NCBI GenBank assembly: GCA_963840055.1 | Contig: CAWIXM010000022.1 | Coordinates: 388,764-452,763, forward strand | DNA: 64,000 nt | Reading direction: 5' to 3' | DNA from: Rhodoplanes sp963840055 | GTDB lineage: Bacteria > Pseudomonadota > Alphaproteobacteria > Rhizobiales > Xanthobacteraceae | In this document: in pieces, positions 15,262 through 24,395 of the stretch | How the letters are laid out: each line of letters begins with the position of its first letter | Numbering within the stretch: position 1 is the first letter of the stretch | The notes under the pieces: generated by a model | Seen by the model: the letters and a program-made list of their open reading frames with translations, nothing else | What the model was told of the DNA's origin: nothing | The model's database searches: none | Translations under genes and position numbers: made by a program

Positions 15262-16149
15262 ATGCCCGACCGCAATCCATCCGATAAGCCACAGCGGCGC
15301 TCGCCTCCGCGCCGGCGCCCGCATTCCGCGAAATTTGCAGGCCAGGCGCGCCCGCACGGGACCGGCAAAGGCAGGGCCGGCGAGCGCTTGGCGGCAGGCG
15401 GACGAGGTTGGCGCTCGGGGCGGGGAGAAGACGAAGGCCCGGCGATCCTCTACGGCTGGCACACGGTGCTGGCGGCGCTGGAAAATCCCGCGCGCAAATT
15501 CCATCGCCTGCTCGCGACGGAGAATGCCGCGCGCCGCCTCGCCGAGGCCGGGGTCGCGCTTCCGCGCACGCCCGAAATCGTGCGGCCCGATGCGATCGTG
15601 GCGCTGGTCGGGCCGGAGGCGGTGCATCAGGGGCTCTACGCCGAAACCGATCCCCTGCCCTCCCCGGCAATCGAGGACCTCGACCCGCACGGCGTCGTGC
15701 TCGTCTTCGACCAGATCACCGATCCGCACAATGTCGGCGCGATCCTGCGCAGCGCCGCCGCCTTCGGCGTCGCCGCGGTGGTCGTCACCACCCGCCACAG
15801 TCCGGCGGCGACCGGCGTGCTGGCGAAGGCCGCGTCGGGCGCGCTCGACTATGTGCCGATCGTCACCGTCGGCAACCTCGCCCGCGCGCTCACGGCGCTG
15901 AAGGAGCGCGGCTTCCTCACCATCGGGCTCGACAGCGCAGGCGAAGCCGACCTCGCCGATCTCGACTTCGCAGCGCCGCTCGCGCTCGTGCTGGGCGCCG
16001 AGGGCAAAGGTCTACGGCAGTTGACGCGCACGACCTGCGACCGCGTCGCGCGGCTCGATCTGCCCGGCCGCATCAAGAGCCTCAACGTGTCGAATGCGAC
16101 CGCGCTTGCGCTGTACATCGCGATGCGCCGGCTTGCCGCGACCCGGTAA
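15262..16149 (+). CDS. rlmB: 23S rRNA 2'-O-ribose methyltransferase (RlmB/TrmH family)
   Basis: 295-residue SpoU-class enzyme; RlmB methylates G2251 of 23S rRNA using S-adenosylmethionine. A basic disordered N-terminus (about 45 residues) is followed by a substrate-binding domain and the trefoil-knot domain. The knot motifs are FDQITDPHNVGAILRSAAAF, LVLGAEGKGLRQLTR and LPGRIKSLNVSNATALALYI. Position next to tRNA-Tyr is usual for this order. Confidence 0.92.
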   Translation: MPDRNPSDKPQRRSPPRRRPHSAKFAGQARPHGTGKGRAGERLAAGGRGWRSGRGEDEGPAILYGWHTVLAALENPARKFHRLLATENAARRLAEAGVALPRTPEIVRPDAIVALVGPEAVHQGLYAETDPLPSPAIEDLDPHGVVLVFDQITDPHNVGAILRSAAAFGVAAVVVTTRHSPAATGVLAKAASGALDYVPIVTVGNLARALTALKERGFLTIGLDSAGEADLADLDFAAPLALVLGAEGKGLRQLTRTTCDRVARLDLPGRIKSLNVSNATALALYIAMRRLAATR

Positions 16150-16448
16150 TGCGTGGAAGGAGGTTGGACGCTTTGCCCGTTTGAGTCGACAACGGACGCT
16201 CCGCCCTCCCGCCATGATGAAATCGGAGAAATCGACCGCCGCCATCAATCGCCCGCTCGCACGCCGCTCGAACCGCCAGGCGGCTGCGCGATCTAAACTT
16301 TTAGGCTAAGACGAGTTGCGCAGAGATTTCGGGCGTGGCGACCTTTAACGTTCTCACCCCGCTTCGACCGGCCCTCCCCGACGTCGGCACGCCCGACCAG
16401 AGATCGCGCTCGCCAATGACGGATGCCCGATCACGCAAGAACCGCTTC

Positions 16449-18089
16449 ATGACGATGATGGCTCGGCCGTCGCCGCGTGGCGCGGGGATGACGAAAGAGG
16501 AAAAGTTCGTCATCTTCGCCTCGTCGCTCGGCACCGTCTTCGAGTGGTACGACTTCTATCTTTACGCGACGCTCGCGCCGTTTTTTGCCGCGCTTTTTTT
16601 CCCGCACGGCAACGATACCGCCGCCCTGCTCTCGGCTTTTGCCACCTATGCCGCCGGATTTCTCATCCGCCCGGCCGGCGCGCTCCTCTTCGGTCGCATC
16701 GGCGACCTCGTCGGCCGCAAATACACGTTCCTGATCACCATCATGGTGATGGGAGGCGCGACCTTCCTGGTTGGCCTGCTGCCCACATTCAGCACCGTCG
16801 GCTGGCTCGCACCGTTCTTCCTGGTCGCGCTGCGCTTGGTCCAGGGCCTCGCGATGGGCGGCGAGTACGGGGGCGCCGCCACCTATGTCGCCGAGCATGC
16901 TCGCCCGACCTATCGGGGATTCTCGACGAGCTTCGTGCAGACTACGGCGACGCTCGGCTTCTTTCTCGCGCTCATTGTCATCGGGCTTTGCTACTTCGGC
17001 ATGGACGAGGACACCTTCGCCGAGTGGGGCTGGCGCGTCCCGTTCCTGGTCTCGCTAATCCTGCTCGTCTTCTCGGTCTATATTCGGCTGCGGCTCAATG
17101 AGACGCCGATCTTCCAGCGCATGAAGGAGGAAGGCAAAGGCTCGAAGGCCCCGCTCACCGAAAGCTTCTTCCGCTATCCCAACAACAAATACGTGCTGCT
17201 GGCGCTGCTCGGCGCGACCGCGGGACAGGGCGTCATCTGGTATACGGGACAGTTTTACGCGCTGTTCTTCCTGCAGATCACGCTGCAACTCGATTTCATC
17301 CTCGCCTACGCGCTGGTCGCGGTCTCGCTCGTGATCGGAACCCCGCTTTTCATCTTCTTCGGCTGGCTGTCCGACCGGATCGGCCGGCTGAAGATCATCC
17401 TCGCCGGCTGCCTGATCGCAGCGGTGACCTATTTTCCGTTATTCAAGGCGCTCACCGAATACGTCAACCCGGACCTCGCCGCCTTCCAGGCGCAGAACGA
17501 GGTCACGGTCTCGGCCGACGCGTCGACCTGCCAGCTCCACATTTTCGTCGGGCCATGGTCGGACTTCTCCAACTGCGACCGCGCGCAGGATTTCGTTAAC
17601 CGGCTCGGCGTGTCCTTCAAGAAGGAGAACACGCCCGGCAAGCCGGTCACGCTCAGCATCGGGTCCACGAAGGTCGAGGGCTGGGATTCGACCAAATGGC
17701 AGGAGGCGTTCAACGCAGCCGGCTATCCGATGCGGGCCGACCCGGCCAAGGTGAATTGGCTAATGGCCGAGCTGATCCTCATCGTCATGCTCGTCTACGT
17801 CACCATGGTGTACGGGCCGATCGCCGCCTTTCTTGTCGAGCTGTTCCCCACCAAGATCCGCTACACGTCGATGTCGTTGCCTTACCACATCGGTAATGGC
17901 TGGTTCGGCGGCATGCTTCCCCTGCTGACGGCCGCCATCGTGGCGACGACCGGCAATATCTATGACGGCCTATGGTACCCGATCGTGGTCTCCCTCATGA
18001 CGGCCGTCGTCGGCGCGCTGTTCCTGCGTGAAACCAAGGATATCGATATCGCGACCGGCTCGGGCGTGGAAATCTCGCACCGGGTCTAG
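16449..18089 (+). CDS. MFS transporter, metabolite:H+ symporter type
   Basis: Inner-membrane transporter of the ProP/ShiA/KgtP-like group. Seen: TKEEKFVIFASSLGTVFEWY in helix 1, the GRIGDLVGRKYTFL loop and LVQGLAMGGEYGGAATYVAE. A soluble segment of about 95 residues (ASTCQLHIFVGPWSD to NWLMAE) lies between later helices, with two cysteines. Start choice is uncertain: the frame opens at a GTG at 16335, but the family begins close to MTKEEKF (16488), and 16449 is a compromise. The TAG stop lies in palindromic repeat copy D. Substrate unknown. Confidence 0.85.
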   Translation: MTMMARPSPRGAGMTKEEKFVIFASSLGTVFEWYDFYLYATLAPFFAALFFPHGNDTAALLSAFATYAAGFLIRPAGALLFGRIGDLVGRKYTFLITIMVMGGATFLVGLLPTFSTVGWLAPFFLVALRLVQGLAMGGEYGGAATYVAEHARPTYRGFSTSFVQTTATLGFFLALIVIGLCYFGMDEDTFAEWGWRVPFLVSLILLVFSVYIRLRLNETPIFQRMKEEGKGSKAPLTESFFRYPNNKYVLLALLGATAGQGVIWYTGQFYALFFLQITLQLDFILAYALVAVSLVIGTPLFIFFGWLSDRIGRLKIILAGCLIAAVTYFPLFKALTEYVNPDLAAFQAQNEVTVSADASTCQLHIFVGPWSDFSNCDRAQDFVNRLGVSFKKENTPGKPVTLSIGSTKVEGWDSTKWQEAFNAAGYPMRADPAKVNWLMAELILIVMLVYVTMVYGPIAAFLVELFPTKIRYTSMSLPYHIGNGWFGGMLPLLTAAIVATTGNIYDGLWYPIVVSLMTAVVGALFLRETKDIDIATGSGVEISHRV

Positions 18090-18195
18090 CGCATCTTCCG
18101 GCGAAGTGAGGACCGGTTCGCCGCAGAAAATGCCGACCACTGGAGCATTTTCCGGCGAAGTGGGGACCGGTTCGCCGCAGCAAATGCGACCACTA
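18086..18195. repeat. ~100-bp palindromic repeat, copy D (two half units)
   Basis: Two tandem half units, each with TTCCGGCGAAGTG-GG-ACCGG and TTCGCCGCAG-AAATGC. The left edge CTAG gives the stop of the MFS gene; the right edge (CACTAG) gives the stop of the PAP2 gene on the other strand. The repeat therefore fills the whole gap between two convergent genes. Confidence 0.9.
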
Positions 18196-18981
18196 GGACC
18201 CGCGTGGCGCCCGCCAGCAAAAAAACACGCCGTGCAGCAGCCAGATCGCAAGCGCAGTGAACACGCCGGCGAACAGGATGTCCGACAAGAAATGGCCGCC
18301 CATGGCGACCCGCGAAAGCCCGACGGTCAGCCCGTAAACGATCGCCACGACGATGGCGGCGGCGCGATAGCGCTGCGGTAACAGGATCGCGACCGCGAGC
18401 AGCCAGAACGCGCTCGCCGCTTCGCCCGAAACGAAGGAGCAATTGCTGTCGCATCCTCCAAACGGGCTCCACCACGGCACGAAGTCGAGGCTGCCGCCGA
18501 AGGCCTTCACCTCGATCGGACGCGGCCGTCCCCAATGGGACTTGAAAACCGCATTGGCAATCAACCCCGGCGCGGCGGCTAGCGTCGCAAGCAGGAACAC
18601 CGCAACCCGCGGCGATAGGAATGCGAAGGTTCGGCCGCCCGCCGCGGCGAATATCAAAGCGATGACGGCCGTGGCGACGATCGCGCGGGTAGCAAACGCG
18701 TTGAAGTCGCGGACCGCGAGGAAGACCGGGTCGCGCGTCAACGGCCAGCTTCGCTGGGCCTCGTCATAGAATAGGCCGGAGACAGAGAGGTCGAGCCCAG
18801 GCCACAGTCCAAAAACGAGGCCGACGACGAGGCCGGCGATTGCAATGGCGCAGATAGCGGCCTCCGCCGGGCTTTTCGGGCGGCGAAGGAACCGGATCGC
18901 TGATCCGATCCACGGCAAATCTTCCCTTTGCCCGGCGTCGTGCAGGCGCGCGCTCATGACCTCGTCGCGACGAATGCTCAT
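18193..18981 (-). CDS. PAP2-family membrane phosphatase
   Basis: 262 residues from the likely start at 18981; the longer frame to 19116 has no support. Six or so membrane helices with the acid phosphatase motifs KSHWGRPRP (K-x6-RP form), CSFVSGEAAS in place of PSGH, and SRVAMGGHFLSD (SR-x5-H-x3-D). This group dephosphorylates lipid phosphates such as undecaprenyl pyrophosphate or lipid A, with the site facing the periplasm. The GE in place of GH in motif 2 occurs in LpxE-like proteins; the substrate is unproven. Its stop is supplied by repeat copy D. Confidence 0.85.
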   Translation of the reverse strand: MSIRRDEVMSARLHDAGQREDLPWIGSAIRFLRRPKSPAEAAICAIAIAGLVVGLVFGLWPGLDLSVSGLFYDEAQRSWPLTRDPVFLAVRDFNAFATRAIVATAVIALIFAAAGGRTFAFLSPRVAVFLLATLAAAPGLIANAVFKSHWGRPRPIEVKAFGGSLDFVPWWSPFGGCDSNCSFVSGEAASAFWLLAVAILLPQRYRAAAIVVAIVYGLTVGLSRVAMGGHFLSDILFAGVFTALAIWLLHGVFFCWRAPRGS

Positions 18982-19314
18982 TCCAAGTGTGTCGGCCCGT
19001 GGCTTCCCCGCAGCGAATGGACGGCCTATCTGACAGGAAAGCCCAGTTGCCGCAAATTGGACCAGCCCGTTTTCGGCGCGGCGCTCGCGCGTGGCCTTCG
19101 CGGCAGCGTTCTGCACTTAGGTGAACGCTCGCTCTCTCCCAAGCGGGCGGGCCCCTGCCCCGCATGCCCCGCTTCGCCCCGCCTCCGGGCAAAGCAAACC
19201 GGCCGGGCGAGGCGATTGATCTTCTTTGTTGGGCCAAACGTTGGTAAGAGGTCGGAACGCGCGCCGCGGCCTTATCCGCATCAGCGGCGGCATGGCGTAA
19301 TCATCTCGGCTAAG

Positions 19315-19387
19315 GCCGGCTTAGCTCAGCTGGTAGAGCACCTGATTTGTAATCAGGGGGTCGGGGGTTCGAATCCCTCAGCCGGCA
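19315..19387 (+). tRNA. tRNA-Thr (TGT anticodon)
   Basis: Acceptor GCCGGCT/AGCCGGC, D-arm GCTCAGCTGGTAGAGC, anticodon stem-loop CCTGA-TTTGTAA-TCAGG (TGT), T-arm GGGGG-TTCGAAT-CCCTC. CCA is not encoded (CCG follows). A degenerate copy with 14 nt of shared 5' flank is at 24540. The accessory zone begins just downstream. Confidence 0.96.
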
Positions 19388-19731
19388 CCGAATAAGCGCA
19401 TGAAATACAATGCTATTTTACGGGCATACATTTTTCGCTGGATCGCCTACAAGCAATGGGGAAGCACCAGGGAAGCACGCGGAATACTTTCGGCCTAAAC
19501 GATGCCCGGAACGGCCCCGCTGCGAGGAACCGGAGAACAAGCACTACGTTCTCAAGCCGAGGAGTGCGTATCCTCCCTCCGGCGGGCCGTCGGAATACTC
19601 CCCCCGTCGAACTCGGCACCGTACGGCTCGCCGTTACCGTAACCCCCCGCCCCGTGGTCTTCTGTGATCCCGCGCACATTAATCCGGAGATCGGCTCGAT
19701 ACTCGTTCAAGCATCAGCCCAGGAGGGTCCG
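19388..19731. other. Gene-free stretch downstream of tRNA-Thr
   Basis: No supported gene. The open frame running into the next gene lacks a ribosome-binding site and conserved sequence. No integrase remnant was recognised here. Confidence 0.4.
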
Positions 19732-19950
19732 ATGCGCACCGAAGTCGACCTTACGAAACTTACCCCTCGCCAGCGCGAGGTGTTGACTGCCTTTGTTCGG
19801 CCGCTATCGAAAAATGAGGTCATGCGGCTCCTGCAAATCGTCGAGGCGACGATACCTTCGGCCGGGGGGTTCGGCGAAGCGACGAAGCAGGCCGTTCTCC
19901 ATCGTGCTAAAGCAGTCATCGAGGAATTGGAGCGCAAATACGCCGCCTGA
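19732..19950 (+). CDS. Mini LuxR-type HTH protein
   Basis: 72 residues, start at 19732 with a perfect AGGAGGG 4 nt upstream. The sequence DLTKLTPRQREVLTAFVRPL is the front of a LuxR/FixJ HTH, but the usual GLSNKEIA is replaced by LSKNEVMRLLQIVEAT and the rest is a short helix. No receiver domain. Related to 11452-11796 and to the HTH of 21743-22441, which has TKRQREVLSLLAKGLSNKEI. It may be a reduced, stand-alone derivative. Confidence 0.7.
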   Translation: MRTEVDLTKLTPRQREVLTAFVRPLSKNEVMRLLQIVEATIPSAGGFGEATKQAVLHRAKAVIEELERKYAA

Positions 19951-20128
19951 AGCTGGCGAGCTACCCCCTTGCCTTCCCACTTCGCAGGCGTTGGTGACAC
20001 GATCGGCCTAGCAGGCTGAATTCGCGGGTGATCGGATGCATCATCCACTGGCTCGCGCGCTGTCGCAGGTAGTGGTAATACGCGTCACGACTGGCCTCCG
20101 AAACACGAAAACTCCCGCATGTCGGAGG

Positions 20129-20905
20129 CTAGGCCGTGTTGACAGTTTTCAGCCAGAGCATTGTTGAGGCGATACATAGCATCGACAGATAGGCCCTGGC
20201 GGTTTTCTCGTAGCGAGTGGCGATGCGACGGAATTGTTTGAGGCGGTTGACGCACCGCTCGATGAGATTCCGGCGCTTGTAGGCTTCGCGGTCGTAATTG
20301 ATCGGCGTCTTGCGGTTTGATCGCGGTGGGATGACGGGGTCAATGCCGCGGTCGGTCAGATCGTCGCGAATCTCATCGCTATCGTAACCCTTGTCGCCGA
20401 GAAGCCTGTCGGGATCGACATCGTGAAGCTCCATCAGCGCATCGTAGCCTTTGACTTCGTGCGCCTCGCCGGGTGTCACATCGAAAGTCAGCGGGTCCCC
20501 TTTGGCGTTGGTGCGGAGGTGGACTTTGGTCGAGAAGCCGCCCCGCGAACGGCCGAGCGCCTCCTGACTTTGATTCCCCCTTTTACGCCGGCTGCATGCT
20601 GGTGCGCCCGCACAATCGTGGAATCGATGGCATGTTCCTCGTCGGCCGGAGGCCCCAGAACTCGCCAAGGTTTCGAACGCCGCGTCCCACACCCCGAGCT
20701 TGCTCCAGCGCGAGAAGCGCACGTACACAGAATTCCAATAGCCGTACCGTTCCATGTCGCGCCAGGGGGCGCCGGTGCGCAGCACCCATAAAATGCCGTT
20801 GACCGTGCGTCGCTTGTCTTCGATCTCCGGGCCGCGCTCGCCACGGTCGGGGAGAAAGGGATCAAGAATCCGCCATTGCGCGTCCGTCAGATCGCCGCAA
20901 CTCAA
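20129..20905 (-). CDS. IS5-family transposase, first catalytic Asp out of frame
   Basis: The frame is open for 258 residues. The N-terminus (LTDAQWRILDPFLPDRGERG) and C-terminus (LGDKGYDSDEIRDDL, YKRRNLIERCVNRLKQFRRI) are normal. Between about residues 84 and 112 the protein reads GASGRRGTCHRFHDCAGAPA, while the conserved PPADEEHAIDSTIVRAHQHA is encoded in another frame. So the first Asp of the DDE triad (in AIDSTIV) is lost from this product. A base gain near 20670 plus the normal orfA/orfB frame change would explain it. The stop codon lies in the CTAG target duplication. Confidence 0.85.
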   Translation of the reverse strand: MSCGDLTDAQWRILDPFLPDRGERGPEIEDKRRTVNGILWVLRTGAPWRDMERYGYWNSVYVRFSRWSKLGVWDAAFETLASSGASGRRGTCHRFHDCAGAPACSRRKRGNQSQEALGRSRGGFSTKVHLRTNAKGDPLTFDVTPGEAHEVKGYDALMELHDVDPDRLLGDKGYDSDEIRDDLTDRGIDPVIPPRSNRKTPINYDREAYKRRNLIERCVNRLKQFRRIATRYEKTARAYLSMLCIASTMLWLKTVNTA

Positions 20906-20974
20906 TGCTGCCTCCTTCAGAAAGGCAGCCTTGAATCAAAACTCGATTCCTCTGTCAAAAACCGTCAACACGGC
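20133..20974 (-). mobile_element. IS5-family (IS427-like) insertion sequence
   Basis: About 842 bp with inverted repeats GCCGTGTTGACAGTTTT / GCCGTGTTGACGGTTTT and flanking CTAG on both sides (20129-20132, 20975-20978), the target duplication usual for this group. The transposase frame is altered (see the CDS), so the copy is probably inactive. Confidence 0.88.
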
Positions 20975-21266
20975 CTAGTAGGCATGGCCGAACGCAACCG
21001 AGCCGCGATTCGATTTTTCGGCAAGCTCAAAATATCTAGTTCGTTAGGCTAGTTAGTGTACACACAATTTTAATGCCATTGCTCGTATGCACCACGCCGC
21101 TGGAGCATCTTCTGATTCTAGGATTGAATTTAGAACAATGAGACATCCGATTCTTGCCGCCGGCTTGATTGAGTTGCTCGAAGCACAGCAACGACAGACG
21201 CACCGTCCGGGGGCAATTAGCACTCATGACCTCGGGTTCCCCGGTGCGCTTAGAGTGGAGGCGACG

Positions 21267-21497
21267 ATGGAAGGGGAAACAATAGATCGGATCGCCGCTC
21301 TGGTTGAGTCATCGCGGGCGCTGAGCGGCGTCCTAGCTCTGCTACTTGCGAGCACACCCCCCGGAGAAATCTCCGCCAGTGAAATAGATGCTCTCACTGA
21401 CCTCTCCTATAAAATTCGCCTCAACCTCGATCAGCTGAACGAAATCTGGGCACAGGCGTCCGAGGAGTTGAACCGAGGCCAGTCTCGCCAAACGTAA
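21267..21497 (+). CDS. Small conserved protein, paralogue of 11921-12136
   Basis: 76 residues from the ATG at 21267, with GGAGG upstream. Shares MxxGET, STPPGE, DALTDLSYKI and NLDQL with 11921-12136; identity is high through the centre. Soluble and helical. It sits between the mini HTH gene and a response regulator. The longer frame from 21087 lacks similarity in its first 60 residues. Confidence 0.65.
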   Translation: MEGETIDRIAALVESSRALSGVLALLLASTPPGEISASEIDALTDLSYKIRLNLDQLNEIWAQASEELNRGQSRQT

Positions 21498-21742
21498 CCC
21501 GCTCGCCAGCTGAAGCCCTCGCTGGCTTTCGCCACCGCCCAAGAGGGCTCACGACACAACCCTCACGCCGCGCTTTCACTCAGTCTCCGGCCCAAACCAT
21601 TTCGGTTTAGGCCGACTGACCTAGATCGTTTCGACTAGTTCTGGAAGCGCCCACGAATAGTTGAAAGCGTAGTTCCCGATACTCGCATAGAGTGCTGTTA
21701 GCCAATCTGCCCACGGCCCGTTTGCGCAAGGGGAACCCGCCA

Positions 21743-22441
21743 ATGCCTCGCCTCTTGGTTTGCGATGGACAGAGCGTTTACCGCATAGGGTTGCGCAGCC
21801 TCATCAAGGCAGAAATGCCGTCGGCCGAGGTTATCGAGGCGAGCAACCCGAGCGAAGCATTGGCCCAAATTCGCGCCGGCGCGTTCGATTTGGTGCTCGT
21901 TGGCACCGATCGGTCAGGCTTAGAGCAGTTCGATTACTTGAAGGCGGCGCGCGAAGCCTCGCCATCGACGCGTTTCGCCATCGTATCCGCGTCGGACGCC
22001 CGGGCAGATATTCTCGCGACCCTGGCGGCCGGATTTCACGGCTTCATTTCAAAAAGCCAGTCCGACACCGAGATTCTCGCCGCCGCCACGAACATCCTAG
22101 CTGGGCGGATTTACGTGCCGGCGTCGTTCGCCAAGATAGACAACGGTGATGCCCTTTGTGGCCGATTCGACGAAGAAGTATTGCCGGCGCTCACGACTAA
22201 GGCTGATGTTCTCAAGCTGACAAAACGCCAGCGCGAGGTGCTTTCGCTACTGGCTAAAGGTCTTTCGAACAAAGAGATCTCCCGGGCGCTGGCCATCGCC
22301 GAGGCAACGACCAAAATCCATATGGCCGCATTGCTACGTGCGCTCGCTGTTCGCAATCGTACCGAAGCCGCCTACAAAGCAGCGAACTTCATCAATTCGA
22401 CGGAACCGGATTCTGTCTCGGCGCGCCACCGGACGTCTTGA
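21743..22441 (+). CDS. NarL/FixJ-type regulator with atypical receiver
   Basis: 232 residues from the start at 21743 (MPRLLVCDGQSVYRIGLRSL). Residues 1-120 form a receiver-like domain and 160-220 a LuxR HTH (LTKRQREVLSLLAKGLSNKE). The acidic pair is reduced to CDGQ, and the usual phospho-Asp position in DLVLxD is Gly (FDLVLVGTDRSG), although the later Lys (FISKSQ) is kept. It therefore probably does not use normal phosphorylation. No histidine kinase is nearby. Confidence 0.85.
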   Translation: MPRLLVCDGQSVYRIGLRSLIKAEMPSAEVIEASNPSEALAQIRAGAFDLVLVGTDRSGLEQFDYLKAAREASPSTRFAIVSASDARADILATLAAGFHGFISKSQSDTEILAAATNILAGRIYVPASFAKIDNGDALCGRFDEEVLPALTTKADVLKLTKRQREVLSLLAKGLSNKEISRALAIAEATTKIHMAALLRALAVRNRTEAAYKAANFINSTEPDSVSARHRTS

Positions 22442-22450
22442 TGCGGGGTC

Positions 22451-22717
22451 TCAATCGCGTTTGATATCGACCTCGATCCACACGTTGTGGCCGGCGGTCG
22501 TGCGCCGCTCAGTTGGTGCGCCGATGAACGCCTCGTAACAGCCGTGCATACCATCGCGGGAAGAGCTCTCGAGCCGTATCGTCCGGCAAAGGCCGCCTTG
22601 GCCGAACTCCCGGTGCGCCAGTCTCGCCGCAAATGCTACGGCAGCGGCCAGCGGACCGTCGATGTCATGCTCGCCGTGCTTGATCGGCCGGAAGCCGTCG
22701 CTGCAATAAGTGATCAT
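22451..22717 (-). CDS. Hypothetical protein
   Basis: 88 residues from the ATG at 22717, which has TGGAGGTAACA in front, an ideal ribosome-binding site. Sequence begins MITYCSDGFRPIKHGEHDID and ends NVWIEVDIKRD; soluble, no domain recognised. Convergent with the regulator at 21743-22441 with a 9-nt gap. The longer frame up to 22885 reads through IS debris and is not used. Confidence 0.65.
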   Translation of the reverse strand: MITYCSDGFRPIKHGEHDIDGPLAAAVAFAARLAHREFGQGGLCRTIRLESSSRDGMHGCYEAFIGAPTERRTTAGHNVWIEVDIKRD

Positions 22718-22879
22718 TGTTACCTCCAATATAATAATACCACCAGAAACGGATGAGAAATTGAGCGTCCGCAAAGCGGGGTAAACTAACGTACCAGCGC
22801 TGGGCGACCCCGTGTGACACATGCAGCTCGGCACGAGGGTTTGCACATTTGCTGGCCAACAGCGCCTCGATCGCGCGCT

Positions 22880-23235
22880 GCACATCCGGATAAAGCCGCC
22901 GCGCCAGCCGCTCCCTGATCTTCGGTGCCCCCCAGGCCGGCCTCTCCCGCTTCAGCCGAACGATCAGCGTCTCGATCTGCAGCGGCAGCTGATTGGCGTG
23001 CCGGTAGGGGCGACGCGAGCGGTCGGTGAGCCCTTCCACCCCGCAGTCGCGATAGCGCTTCAGGATTTTGTAGCCGGTCTTGCGCGAGATCGAGAACTCT
23101 TCGCACAACCGCGACATCGCCTCGCCGTCCAGCATCCGCGCGATGAATTTTACCCGCTCGTCCATGACGTGACACTCCTTCCACGGCACCTCTGCTCTCC
23201 CGCAAAGGGCCAAAAGTGTCACCCATGTCTCCGGT
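22880..23235 (-). pseudogene. IS481-family transposase remnant with IS end
   Basis: From 23165 the frame reads MDERVKFIARMLDGEAMSRL, then SRKTGYKILKRYRDCGVEGL and WGAPKIRERLARRLYPDV, the N-terminal HTH region of an IS481 transposase. Similarity stops near 22880; the whole catalytic domain is absent. Upstream, TGTCACCCATGTCTCCGG at about 23217-23234 is the IS terminal repeat, also found at 61921-61975. Confidence 0.8.
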
Positions 23236-23498
23236 ATGAAATGTCACCCCTCTCTCAGGAGGGGCAAGCAGGATTTTAGCCTCGAAAATTTCGGCTTCTG
23301 GCAACGATCCTGGCAAGAATCTGCAAATTTCGTCCGGTGCTGTGGCGCGCCCGGGCAACGCAGTGCCCATATAGGGGGTGCGGCCCCGGCCGCACCCCCT
23401 CGCGCCTGCCGACTGCGGATGTACCAGCGGCCCGGCCGCGAGCGGGGAGCGGGGCCACGCAATACCCTCTGCCCACGGCGGGTCGTCGCGAGCCGCGC

Positions 23499-23795
23499 TC
23501 AGTAGCCGCAAATCCAAATGTAGCCAGCGGGCGTAATTCGCCAGCACGGGCCTACACCGTAGTTCCACCAGCGACCGCGCCAGAATCGTCTGCCATGGTG
23601 TCTACCACCGCCTTGCCAACCACCGCCGAAACCACCACCGCCTTGCCAACCACCGCCACCCGGCTTTCCCTTACCACCGCCCTGCTGCCAACCACCGCCG
23701 CCACCGCCGCCACCGCCTTTTTTGGCGAACGCCGAAGCGGGGATGAATAAACACGCGGCGACTGCCGCCACGAGAGAGATTTTGCGTAACATCAT
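23499..23795 (-). CDS. Exported glycine-rich protein
   Basis: 98 residues. Signal peptide (RKISLVAAVAACLFIPASAF-A), then a poly-Gly/Gln/Trp low-complexity region and a conserved-looking C-terminus GVGPCWRITPAGYIWICGY with two cysteines. AAAGGAACTT lies upstream of the start. Similar proteins occur in related genomes; the role is unknown, perhaps at the cell surface. Confidence 0.7.
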   Translation of the reverse strand: MMLRKISLVAAVAACLFIPASAFAKKGGGGGGGGGWQQGGGKGKPGGGGWQGGGGFGGGWQGGGRHHGRRFWRGRWWNYGVGPCWRITPAGYIWICGY

Positions 23796-24172
23796 TTAAG
23801 TTCCTTTGTTGCGCACGCCCAGAACGGGCGGCCATGCGATGCCGTGATATGAAACGCACACTCAGCCCAGCAGAGTCCACCCCTCTTGCCATGCCCTCCG
23901 TTCCTGTCCCTCCAATGACCCTCGGCAACATGCGCGAGCTGGCGTGCGCAGCTTGCGCACCCGCGAAAGGCGGGGCCGGAATTCGGCGCGCTAGGCGAGG
24001 CGGCTTATGAGGTCGGAACTAATAGGACTGGTCCTGGCCCTAATAGGGCTGGTCTCGATGATGGTCGTTCTGGTGGCCGTCTATCGGGCGCGATAGCCCC
24101 GTTAGGATGCCCCCTAAAGGTCCCTCGGGGCTCGCTGTTCTCGTTAGCCGCGGGGACCAGTTGACTGCCGGC

Positions 24173-24395
24173 ATGAAGCACAGCCCCTCGCCGCTTCCCC
24201 ACTCCCTGGTCCGTCCACGAGCTTGAGCGGGCATTCGTCGTGGCCGACGCGACGGGGCAGGCCGTCGCCTACACCTACTTCCGCAGGGATGAGAACGAGG
24301 CACGGCAGGCGAAGGTGCTCACGCACGACGAGGCCCGGCAGATCGCAGCCAAAATCGCCAAGCTGCCTGAGCTGTTGGCGCGCAAGGGCGAGTAA
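24173..24395 (+). pseudogene. Frameshifted copy of the ELE-AYTYFR small protein
   Basis: The frame starting at 24173 (MKHSPSPLPH) shifts by one base into WSVHELERAFVVADATGQAV, then AYTYFRRDENEARQAKV and IAAKIAKLPELLARKGE, stop 24395. Same domain as 12968-13282. The loss of frame at about 24205 leaves no start for the conserved part. Confidence 0.6.

Noticed and set aside
16150..16448. Promoter or small gene between rlmB and the MFS gene
   Set aside because: No clear -35/-10 pair, ribosome-binding site or conserved frame was seen in this 300-bp gap.
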